In this document: positions 35,663-46,319 of the stretch, piece after piece | Position numbering within the stretch: the stretch's first letter is position 1 | Layout of the letters: the number at the start of each line of letters is the position of its first letter | Assembly (NCBI GenBank): GCA_964247055.1 | Contig: OZ176057.1 | Location: 5,208,001 to 5,272,000, forward strand | DNA length: 64,000 bases | DNA from: Paragordius varius | Lineage: Eukaryota > Nematomorpha | Reading direction: 5' to 3' | The notes under the pieces: model-generated | Told to the model about the DNA's origin: nothing | Database searches by the model: none | Seen by the model: only the letters and a program-made list of their open reading frames with translations | Translations under genes and position numbers: made by a program

Positions 35663-38600
35663 ATGGTCCAACACGTTCTCCAAAAAATTGATTTAACCCA
35701 TTTTTCACACGGGGTAGGCCCGAACAGGGGACCTAATTCCAAAAAAGGGCGAAGCTATGGTCGGGCATTCATTAATGATTATATTTTTTCGATATTTGGA
35801 TTTGATTGGGTTCACCGGTTTTCCGGAAACAGATAACAAAGTTACATGAAAAATCAGTTTTTCGCGGGTAGCTCCTTACTCAGCATCTATCATCAAAGAA
35901 ACGCTTGACTAAAATTTTTGCCTTTTAACAGGCAATACAAAAAATCCTTCTCGAATTTTTACAGTCTCATACCTTGGGCAAAAAAATACAATCAAAAAAT
36001 TATTTTTGTGGACTTTGTTTTTTTTTTTGAAACTGGCATTTTACGGAGGTGGCGGGTAAAAAGAGGGCCTAAATCAAAAAAGTGAGTAGACTATGTTCAG
36101 CGCGATCAAAAATAAGTAAACAAAAATCATATTTAAAATTGAATGGTCCAACACGTTCTCCAAAAAATTGACTTAACCCATTTTTCACACGGGGTAGGCC
36201 CGAACAGGGGACCTAATTCCAAAAAAGGGCGAAGCTATGGTCGGGCATTCATTAATGATTATATTTTTTCGATATTTGGATTTGATTGGGTTCACCGGTT
36301 TTCCGGAAACAGATCACAAAGTTACATGAAAAATCAGTTTTTCGCGGGTAGCTCCTTACTCAGCATCTATCATCAAAGAAACGCTTGACTAAAATTTTTG
36401 CCTTTTAACAGGCAATACAAAAAATCCTTCTCGAATTTTTACAGTCTCATACCTTGGGCAAAAAAATACAATCAAAAAATTATTTTTGTGGACTTTGTTT
36501 TTTTTTTGAAACTGGCATTTTACGGAGGTGGCGGGTAAAAAGAGGGCCTAAATCAAAAAAGTGAGTAGACTATGTTCAGCGCGATCAAAAATAAGTAAAC
36601 AAAAATCATATTTAAAATTGAATGGTCCAACACGTTCTCCAAAAAATTGACTTAACCCATTTTTCACACGGGGTAGGCCCGAACTGGGGACCTAATTCCA
36701 AAAAAGGGCGAAGCTAAAGTCGGGGCATTTATTAATGATTAAAATTTTTCGATGTTTGGATTTGAATGGGTTCACCGGTTTTCCGGAAACAGATCATAAA
36801 ATTACATGAGAAATCAGTTTTTAGCGGGTAGCTCCTTACCCAGCAGCTATCATCAAAGAAACGCCTGACTAAAATTTTTGCCTTTTAACAGGGAATACGT
36901 GGAATCCATATTGAATTTTTACGGTCTCCTACCTAGGGCAAAAAATAGATTTAAAAAATTATATTTGTGGACTGTTTTTTTTTGAAAAAAATGGCATTTT
37001 ACGGGGGTGGCGGGTAAAAAGAGGGCCTAAATCAAAAAAGTGAGTAGACTATGTTCAGCGCGATCAAAAATAAGTAAACAAAAATCATATTTAAAATTGA
37101 ATGGTCCAACACGTTCTCCAAAAAATTGACTTAACCCATTTTTCACACGGGGTAGGCCCGAACTGGGGACCTAATTCCAAAAAAGGGCGAAGCTATTGTC
37201 GGGGCATTTATTAATGATTAAAATTTTTCGATGTTTGGATTTGAATGGGTTCACCGGTTTTCCGGAAACAGATCATAAAATTACATGAGAAATCAGTTTT
37301 TAGCGGGTAGCTCCTTACCCAGCAGCTATCATCAAAGAAACGCCTGACTAAAATTTTTGCCTTTTAACAGGGAATACGTGGAATCCATATTGAATTTTTA
37401 CGGTCTCCTACCTAGGGCAAAAAATAGATTTAAAAAATTATATTTGTGGACTGTTTTTTTTTGAAAAAAATGGCATTTTACGGGGGAGGCGGGTAAAAAG
37501 AGGGCCTAAATCAAAAAAGTGAGTAGACTATGTTCAGCGCGATCAAAAATAAGTAAACAAAAATCATATTTAAAATTGAATGGTCCAACACGTTCTCCAA
37601 AAAATTGACTTAACCCATTTTTCCCACGGGGTAGGCCCGAACTGGGGACCTAATTCCAAAAAAGGGCGAAGCTATTGTCGGGGCATTTATTAATGATTAA
37701 AATTTTTCGATGTTTGGATTTGAATGGGTTCACCGGTTTTCCGGAAACAGATCATAAAATTACATGAGAAATTAGTTTTTAGCGGGTAGCTCCTTACCCA
37801 GCAGCTATCATCAAAGAAACGCCTGACTAAAATTTTTGCCTTTTAACAGGGAATACGTGGAATCCATATTGAATTTTTACGGTCTCCTACCTAGGGCAAA
37901 AAATAGATTTAAAAAATTATATTTGTGGACTGTTTTTTTTTGAAAAAAATGGCATTTTACGGGGGTGGCGGGTAAAAAGAGGGCCTAAATCAAAAAAGTG
38001 AGTAGACTATGTTCAGCGCGATCAAAAATAAGTAAACAAAAATTATATGTAAAATTGAATGGTCCAACACGTTCTCCAAAAAATTGACTTAACCCATTTT
38101 TCCCACGGGGTAGGCCCGAACTGGGGACCTAATTCCAAAAAAGGGCGAAGCTATGGTCGGGCATTCATTAATGATTATATTTTTTCGATATTTGGATTTG
38201 ATTGGGTTCACCGGTTTTCCGGAAACAGATCACAAAGTTACATGAAAAATCAGTTTTTCGCGGGTAGCTCCTTACTCAGCATCTATCATCAAAGAAACGC
38301 TTGACTAAAATTTTTGCCTTTTAACAGGGAATACGTGGAATCCATATTGAATTTTTACGGTCTCCTACCTAGGGCAAAAAATAGATTTAAAAAATTATTT
38401 TTGTGGACTGTTTTTTTTTTGAAGCTGGCATTTTACGGAGGTGGCGGGTAAAAAGAGGGCCTAAATCAAAAAAGTGAGTAGACTATGTTCAGCGCGATCA
38501 AAAATAAGTAAACAAAAATCATATTTAAAATTGAATGGTCCAACACGTTCTCCAAAAAATTGACTTAACCCATTTTTCACACGGGGTAGGCCCGAACTGG

Positions 38601-40683
38601 GGACCTAATTCCAAAAAAGGGCGAAGCTATTGTCGGGGCATTTATTAATGATTAAAATTTTTTGATGTTTGGATTTGAATGGGTTCACCGGTTTTCCGGA
38701 AACAGATCATAAAATTACATGAGAAATCAGTTTTTAGCGGGTAGCTCCTTACCCAGCAGCTATCATCAAAGAAACGCCTGACTAAAATTTTTGCCTTTTA
38801 ACAGGGAATACGTGGAATCCATATTGAATTTTTACGGTCTCCTACCTAGGGCAAAAAATAGATTTAAAAAATTATATTTGTGGACTGTTTTTTTTTGAAA
38901 AAAATGGCATTTTACGGGGGTGGCGGGTAAAAAGAGGGCCTAAATCAAAAAAGTGAGTAGACTATGTTCAGCGCGATCAAAAATAAGTAAACAAAAATCA
39001 TATTTAAAATTGAATGGTCCAACACGTTCTCCAAAAAATTGACTTAACCCATTTTTCACACGGGGTAGGCCCGAACTGGGGACCTAATTCCAAAAAAGGG
39101 CGAAGCTATTGTCGGGGCATTTATTAATGATTAAAATTTTTCGATGTTTGGATTTGAATGGGTTCACCGGTTTTCCGGAAACAGATCATAAAATTACATG
39201 AGAAATCAGTTTTTAGCGGGTAGCTCCTTACCCAGCAGCTATCATCAAAGAAACGCCTGACTAAAATTTTTGCCTTTACGTGGAATCCATATTGAATTTT
39301 TACGGTCTCCTACCTAGGGCAAAAAATAGATTTAAAAAATTATATTTGTGGACTGTTTTTTTTTGAAAAAAATGGCATTTTACGGGGGTGGCGGGTAAAA
39401 AGAGGGCCTAAATCAAAAAAGTGAGTAGACTATGTTCAGCGCGATCAAAAATAAGTAAACAAAAATCATATTTAAAATTGAATGGTCCAACACGTTCTCC
39501 AAAAAATTGACTTAACCCATTTTTCCCACGGGGTAGGCCCGAACTGGGGACCTAATTCCAAAAAAGGGCGAAGCTATGGTCGGGCATTCATAAATGATTA
39601 TATTTTTTCGATATTTGGATTTGATTGGGTTCACCGGTTTTCCGGAAACAGATCACAAAGTTACATGAAAAATCAGTTTTTCGCGGGTAGCTCCTTACTC
39701 AGCATCTATCATCAAAGAAACGCTTGACTAAAATTTTTGCCTTTTAACAGGGAATACGTGGAATCCATATTGAATTTTTACGGTCTCCTACCTAGGGCAA
39801 AAAATAGATTTAAAAAATTATTTTTGTGGACTGTTTTTTTTTTGAAACTGGCATTTTACGGAGGTGGCGGGTAAAAAGAGGGCCTAAATCAAAAAAGAGA
39901 CTCGACTATGTTCGGCGCAATCAAAAATAAGTAAACAAAAATCATATTTAAAATTGAATGGTCCAACACGTTCTCCAAAAAATTGACTTAACTCATTTTT
40001 CACACGGGGTGGGCCCGAACTGGGGACCTAATTCCAAAAAAGGGCGAAGCTATTGTCGGGCATTCATTAATGATTATATTTTTTCGATATTTGGATTTGA
40101 TTGGGTTCACCGGTTTTCCGGAAACAGATCACAAAGTTACATGAAAAATCAGTTTTTCGCGGGTAGCTCCTTACTCAGCATCTATCATCAAAGAAACGCT
40201 TGACTAAAATTTTTGCCTTTTAACAGGTAATACGAAAAAACCTTCTCGAATTTTTACAGTCTCATAACTTGGGAAAAAAAATACAATCAAAAAATTATTT
40301 TTGTGGACTTTGTTTTTTGAAAAAAATGGCATTTTACGGGTGGAGCGGATAAAAAGAGGGACTAAATCAAAAAAGCAAGACGACCATGTTCGGCGCAATC
40401 GAAAATAAGTAAACAAAAATCATATTTAAAATTGAATGATCCAACACGTTCTCCAGAAAATTGTCTCAAAGACACCATTTTTGTGGACTTCTGTTTTTAA
40501 GAAAAAACCCATTTTTCACACGGGGTGGGCCCGAACTGGAGACCTATCTCAAAAAAAGGGCGAAGCTATTGTCGTAGCATTCATTAATGATTTTTTTTTC
40601 AAAGTTTGGATTTGAATGGGTCTACCGTTTTTCCTGTACCAGATCACAAAGCCAGCATTTTCCATTTTTATAAATATATAGAT

Positions 40684-40860
40684 TAATTCAAATCGGTGTA
40701 TCTAACCCAGACCACATTTTTGCTATAGTTAAAAATCTACTGAAAGAGACGGTTCCTATATAAATTTATGGTTTTATCCTAATAAAAATTAAATAAATAA
40801 CCAAAATAATTAAATAAAATATATTAGGAAAATCGAGAGAATTACGCATTATATATTGTA
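40684..40860. mobile_element. Left-end fragment of the ATTCAAATTGGGG family
   Basis: ATTCAAATCGGTGTATC, then GAGACGGTTCC and TTTATCCTAATAAAAATTA match the left part of the elements at 18157 and 21298. The Helitron is inserted right at its terminus. No right end follows. Confidence 0.55.
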
Positions 40861-41067
40861 TAATTTATTTTAAATTGAGCTATAATGCGTATATAATAAA
40901 AATCAAATTTTTAATTTTCGACTTTTATTAAAAAGTCTTTATCGCAAAAAAATAAAATGAATTATATTGAAATGCATTATATAGTATGATATAGGTAAAT
41001 GATGGATAAAACAGTAAAATCAAGATTGTATACTAGAAAAAACCATTACCTTTAAAATATTATACGA

Positions 41068-42698
41068 CAGTAAAACGCGGCCCGGGGGCCGCATGCTGCC
41101 CTAAGAGTGCTTTTATATCGGTCGATAACTATATTAATACTTGAATTATTTTTTTATTGATGATTTTTATGAAACATATAAACGAATTTTCGCTTTTAAT
41201 TATAAATATTTGTTTTTTACCCAATTTGAAATGCGGAAAATTTCCCTACATGAAATTGATTTCAAAATTTTAGCAGACGTTGCTTCTGTTTCTGTATTCT
41301 ATTTTCTTTTCTATTTTGAAATTTTTATTGCATTCTTTTTGTATTTTAGCAAGCCTATCACCCAAACTTGCATATTTTTCATTTCTATCCTGCTTTATTT
41401 TTTATAACTTACTCCCATAAAATATTTTCCAAATCAACATCATTAAATTTCGACCTGTTTTTTTATAGCATAATACAAATTATATTGCTATTTTTTTGGA
41501 AAAATTTACATAATACTTAAACATAAATTCAAAGGATGACATCTTATGTAAAAAAACTTAAATTATCCGATGAAAATCGCTCATTTTAAAAAGAGTGGGA
41601 CGAAAAATTCTTTGTGGTTTTAAATAAAAATGTTGTTACCTGCCTTATATGTAAGGAAAACATATATAAAAAAATAACTATTGAAATACATTTTAAAATA
41701 CATCATTCTCATAGATTACCAGAAAATCATGAGGAAAAAATAGAAAAAAGATTAAGGAATTATACCAGAAAGAACTAGAAAAAAATTAGCGTATGAAATT
41801 GTTATATTTTAGCAATAAATATGAAACCGTTTACATATTCGCAACTAATAAAAGAATGTCTAATAAATGGTTGCATTTTTTATTTGATAAATTCAAAATA
41901 AAGATCTAATCACGAGGCAAATTAAAAACTTCAACTTTCTGATTTAACATGTGCTTGACGCATTGAAGATATGTCTAATATATTGGCTCTGAAAAACTGC
42001 AAATATTGTATTTTTGATTATAGCACTGATATTAGTTCAACACCATTTTGCCAACATAATCATCGAGGAATATTTAAATACCATATATTTTCCAACACTC
42101 AAAACGATTGAGATTAATAGACAATCATTTAACATTTTTATCTAATTAATTGAAATTTAGATTTCAAGAATTAAGAAATACTACAAATTTCTAACTCGTT
42201 GAAAATCCATGGCATATGGATATATCCAATATTAAGCCACTTGAGCATTTCGGATTTTAAAAGTTATTTTAATATGGAGGCTATCAAGGAGAATCGTTGA
42301 GAAGAAAGATATGTAGATTTTTGCAAGATGTGCCAGTTAGGAAATATAAAAAAATGTGCCCAAGTTATCCTAACTGTTTTTCCCTCAACTTATATGTGTG
42401 AGACGGCCTATTCAAAAATGAAGTATGTCAAGGATATCGCTTAACCTATAATCATATGGACGACGTATTAAAATTGGCATGTCTTGAGGCAAAACCAAAT
42501 TTGTCAAAAATAATGGTGCAAAACGAGTTTTTAGCTGGATTTACATGCGATCCGTAAGAAAAATTCATTGTGCTGATAAAGTATAATTATGTCATGTGTC
42601 AAATAGTTATGGAATAATTTGCGATTACCAGGTTCATGGCCCTCGAAAATAAAATATATTTTATTTGGCCCGTCAAATTTTTTCGGTGCGCACCACTG
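41068..42698 (+). mobile_element. hAT transposon relic with target duplication
   Basis: The left end CAGTAAAACGCGGCCCGG and right end (minus strand) CAGTGGTGCGCACCG are flanked by TTATACGA and TTATAAGA, an 8-bp target duplication with one mismatch. GCGGCCC-rich subterminal DNA supports hAT. It contains a broken transposase at 41530-42560. Confidence 0.75.
41530..42560 (+). pseudogene. hAT transposase remnant (ZBED5/GTF2IRD2-like)
   Basis: The N-terminal piece reads K-E-W-D-E-K-F-F-V-V-L then V-T-C-L-I-C-K-E-N, a BED-like zinc-finger start. The C-terminal piece near 42360-42560 contains F-P-S-T-Y-V-C-E-T-A-Y-S-K-M-K and, a frame away, R-L-T-Y-N-H-M-D-D-V-L-K-L-A-C, the hAT dimerisation region. 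The middle is mostly lost, and stops (including one just before K-E-W-D and one near 42442) and frameshifts break it. The class resembles the ZBED5/FAM200-type proteins. It cannot be functional. Confidence 0.65.
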
Positions 42699-43804
42699 TT
42701 ATAAGATATAGATAAATGTAATGTTGTGTGATATTTACAATGGATTGATATAAAGTTATTGTTATAGGCTAAAATTTTGATTGAAATAATTGACATTTCT
42801 TACCATATAACTAAAAATTTTTATGGTTTTTAAAATTGGACTTGTATAGAAAACAAACTGTTAAATATTATATCTATTCAACTTTCTAAAAACAAGTGAA
42901 ACTAACATAAAGTTGTGTTTATTGAAAGATGTAGAACGAATAACTGAGAATATTTAATATTAAAATAGTGTTTCAGTGAGAGTTGGTTCATGTAAGTTGT
43001 AAATTTACTCCTTTAATTTCTTAGATGATATGTAAATATCAAACTCTAGCTGTTTATTAGAGTATTCATTCAAGATGACCATATCGCTTAAATAATGGAA
43101 ATCAATGCAAGCTTTAAGGGTCTTTTTTATCTTTAATAATCCAATAGTTTGTATATTTTCATAATTGAGATTCAACTATTTAACAATCCAGAATTGTTCC
43201 TTAGTTATTATATGTGTTAAGAAACAACAAATTTTACCTGATATATTATGTAATATAATATGCTATAAAATTGTATAATGTAGTATTATAATGACATGTA
43301 CTAAGGTAAGTCATTTGGCCTGCTTAACTTAATTCCTCACCATAAGATTTATTGAGTTAAAACTTAGAATATCACTAGTATTTTAAATTATACTTTAATG
43401 TATATATTTTAATTTTATTTTTTACGTTTGACCAAGATTACTGTAGTAATCGAAAATTCACTCCAATAAATTCATTTAATTTTAGCTGAAATATTATTGC
43501 AATAAGAATAAAATAATAATTTTTTATTGTGTCTCATAGGCGAATAATTGTCATGAATAACTAACTATATAATATTAAACTTTTTTTACATATGCTAATA
43601 TTTGATTGATTTTAATGAATAAAAATAAATTATTTACCTATATAAATTTCACAAAACAAGTATAATTTTGGAGGAAGTTAACATTAAGGGGTTAACATGT
43701 GTTAAAATAATCATTAGCATTTTAACTTGTACCAATAATTTAAAAAAAACCTGTTTTTATTTACTGTTAATATCCAGTTGTTTAAAAAACAGGATAAATA
43801 TATA
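42699..43804. other. AT-rich DNA, little identified
   Basis: No gene was found. GGAGGAAGTTAACATTAAGG near 43672 is a short repeat that recurs, diverged, near 44747 and 52730. Its origin is unknown. Confidence 0.4.
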
Positions 43805-43812
43805 CTTATTTT

Positions 43813-44662
43813 CGGGCTTGGAACAGGTTTAAAAAAAGTGGAACCGGAACCAGGTCGTAAAATAGGAACCGGGGTGTGAAATGGAACCGGAACCGCGTTG
43901 GTTTCTTATAAATTTAGCGGTTCCGGAACCGGTTCTTTACATTGAGAACCGGTTCCATTTTCGGTTCCTACTTTTGATTAAATGATTTTCTTACAAAATA
44001 TTTATTATAATAATAATACAACCAAAATATTAACAATTATCAATCAAACAATTTATTATAAATTGCCAAATATAGTGTATATATTATGACTTTTTTTAGA
44101 ACAGCGGAATCCTAAATTCAGCGAGTATCGCTAATATAATATTAGGCGCTTATTTTGAAGTTTGAAGTATGTAAATATGTAGTGGTACTATCAAATTTAA
44201 ATAATAGAAATTTTTTACAGTAATAATTGATATTATACAGACAAAACATAAAAATTTAAAGACAATTTTTTTTCAAAAGCCAACCATACTTTTTTAAAAT
44301 TAATTTATCCTATATAAACTATCAATTAATATTGTGTATATATATATAATTGATTGTTACAAATTTACATTTCTGTATTATACTTTGTAGATTATAACAA
44401 TGAGTTATATTTTAAAAAAATCAAGATCTTTTAGAAAAAATATTTGTTTTATATTTTTTGTCAGTATAATTTTAATTTTTACTGGGAACCACTAATTAAG
44501 AGGGTGGAACCGGAACCGGGTTGGTTCCTAAAAATTTATAGATAGAACCGTGGTACCCGGGGAAATGGAACCGGAACCGCGTTGGTTCCATCGCAATGGA
44601 ACCGGTTCGTGTTAAAATCCCAACCGGGTTCCGGTTCCATGCGGTTCCGGTTCCAAGCCCTG
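43813..44662. mobile_element. Non-autonomous hAT with perfect 8-bp target duplication
   Basis: CTTATTTT flanks both sides (43805-43812 and 44663-44670). The ends are CGGGCTTGGAACAGG and TTCCGGTTCCAAGCCCTG. Both subterminal regions are dense in GGAACCGGAACC-type repeats in both orientations. It has no transposase. A mariner-type MITE sits in the middle (44218-44484). Confidence 0.85.
44218..44484. mobile_element. Mariner-type MITE (CAGTAAAAATTGAAATTATA family)
   Basis: Preceded by TA. The arms ATTATACAGACAAAACATAA and TTTTTTGTCAGTATAATTTT match the family consensus. It is inserted in the hAT element at 43813-44662. Confidence 0.75.
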
Positions 44663-45096
44663 CTTATTTTTGATAAAATATTGTAACAAGGTGTACTTGG
44701 CTTTATTTATTTTCTAAAATATAAAAAAATCAGGTTTTTATTGGGAGGAAGTTAACAATAAGAGATTGACATGTGTTAATATTTTCATTAACACTTCCAT
44801 AATTGGGGTTTTTAAATACCCCAGACTAAATTTAAATTAGGATTTTTAAAAACTACTGGAGGAAACGGTCCCAATTTAAATTTATGCTCCTATCCTAATA
44901 AAATTATATAAATATTCCAAAATATCTAAATAAAATATTGTTTTGAAAAAAATTCCATGTCAAAGTACTTCGAAGCCATTTTATTTTACAAAATATTTGC
45001 AAAATATGTCTTCATTTAATTTTAAGGGTAAAATTAAAGCTAATTTTATTTAAATTACATCTAACATTGATAGAAATAGAAAAAGCGGTTTATTGT

Positions 45097-45353
45097 TGTG
45101 GTGACTCGAGAAACCGTAAAACAAGAATATTTTTTGAGATAAAATAAAACTAAACTATATAAAACTTTCGGTGTTTATATACTTTTTGTGAACATATTTA
45201 CATGTTAACCAAGGTAAAATAACGTGTGCAGGGAAAATACAAAATTGATACATTAGTTTAATTCAAATATAAAGGTCATCAAAAATATATTCAAATCTAA
45301 TATATAAATTTGTCTAGACTAAGATTTGCTAACTAATGTATTCAAATCTATCA
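45097..45353 (-). repeat. Gypsy 3' LTR
   Basis: On the plus strand it runs from TGTGGTGACTCGAGAAACCG to TTCAAATCTATCA and matches 52035-52293. The ends are TG...CA. The flank ATTGT compares only loosely with ATTTG on the other side, so the target duplication is worn. Confidence 0.85.
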
Positions 45354-46319
45354 TATCTCCTTATCCGAATCCGATCCGATCTGGTGCTTTTCTTTCCCTT
45401 TTTCATTTCACCCTGGATTTTTCTCGTTTTCTTTTTTTTTGCTTTGTTCCTCCCCCACCTCCCGATTATTGGTTGTAATACATTCATCTTTATCGTTAAA
45501 CCACCATCAGCCCCCTCTCCGCCGTTCTCGACACCGGTCGGCCATTATTGATCCGCATGTTTGCGAAGGGTAATTCCATCTTTTACCGTGTACGAGAGTA
45601 CCCCTGTTCTCTCCAAAATTGAACCTTTTCTCCACCCCGAATTGATTTCATTCTTTATGTACACTTCTTCGTCCGGTGTAAACTTGATTGGGTATGATGT
45701 CGTCCCCTGATTGTTGTAAGGGTATTTCCCTAACCCAAGAAAAAAGGGTATTTATATTTATTTTAAATAAGTTTTGCGGCACTCTTTTGTGGCGCTGTGT
45801 ATACCCATAACACTTGATTTATTTTTTTGTCAGGAGGCAGCTTAGAATCCGTTAGCGATTTATAGTGTGCTTTAAAGGTATAAATGACCCGTTCCACCAG
45901 CCCATTTGTTCGTGGATGATAGGGGGCACTAGTGACATGTTTAATGTTTGCTGGTTGCAAGGTAGCTTTAAAATCCTTTGATGCAAAATATGATGCATTA
46001 TCAGTAACCATCATTCATGGAAACCCGTACCTTACACACCAAATTTCTAACCAATGTAGTATGTTTGCAGAATTAACAGTTCTTAGTAATTCGACTTGAA
46101 CCCATCTGGAGCTATTCATAATTCATCAAAAATCATTACATATTATCTTTTTTTTTCTCTGATTCTTGGTGCCTTATTATTTTAATTTACTAGCATAGCC
46201 ATAATTTCCTTATATTTTTCTTTTATGATGGCTATACAAAGTGAAATATTAATATTTATAATTTATCCAAATTGACAACATTTATAAAGATTACTTTTTA
46301 ATTTTATTTATTATCCTAG

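Larger units (their letters stand above)
27718..40435. repeat. Satellite-like array, about 478-bp units
   Basis: Each unit contains ATGGTCCAACACGTTCTCC, GGCCCGAACTGGGGACC, GGGTTCACCGGTTTTCCGG, AGCTATCATCAAAGAAACGC and GGCGGGTAAAAAGAGGGCCT. The anchor ATGGTCC (ATGATCC in the last) falls at 27718, 28195, 28773, 29249, 29728, 30207, 30686, 31161, 31640, 32218, 32697, 33175, 33654, 34129, 34606, 35085, 35663, 36143, 36622, 37101, 37580, 38059, 38535, 39014, 39482, 39958 and 40436. Three unit types can be told apart: A (GCATTTATTAATGATTAAAA), B (GCATTCATTAATGATTATAT) and V (CAACATGTTCTCCAG). The short frames of 78-86 codons recur once per unit, are not joined across units and look incidental. Confidence 0.95.
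27268..40682 (-). mobile_element. Helitron expanded by internal tandem repeats (13.4 kb)
   Basis: Read on the minus strand, the element starts 5'-TCTATATATTTATAAAAATGG (40682 downwards) directly after an A. It ends with a hairpin (27279-27301) ten bases before CTAG-3' at 27268, followed by T. TC start, hairpin, CTRR end and A^T insertion without target duplication are the hallmarks of Helitrons. The inside is a 27-unit tandem array. There is no Rep/helicase gene, so it is non-autonomous. The same ends bound a one-unit element at 54163-54757. Its right flank is the ATTCAAAT end of another repeat. Confidence 0.85.

Noticed and set aside
27718-40416. Repeated 78-86-codon frames (M-V-Q-H-V-L-Q-K-I...) as a multigene family
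   Set aside because: They recur only because the 478-bp unit recurs. Unit lengths are not multiples of three, alternative frames overlap, and there is no splice or domain signal.
27718-40435. CRISPR-like array
   Set aside because: Units are about 478 bp with no short direct repeats or unique spacers, and the DNA is eukaryotic.
41141-41407. 88-codon hydrophobic frame
   Set aside because: Phe/Tyr/Ile-rich composition from AT-rich DNA inside the hAT relic, with no motif.
45336-45551. Plus-strand frame across the LTR edge
   Set aside because: Antisense shadow of the Gypsy 3' end. Likewise the frames at 49375-49608 and 49911-50219.
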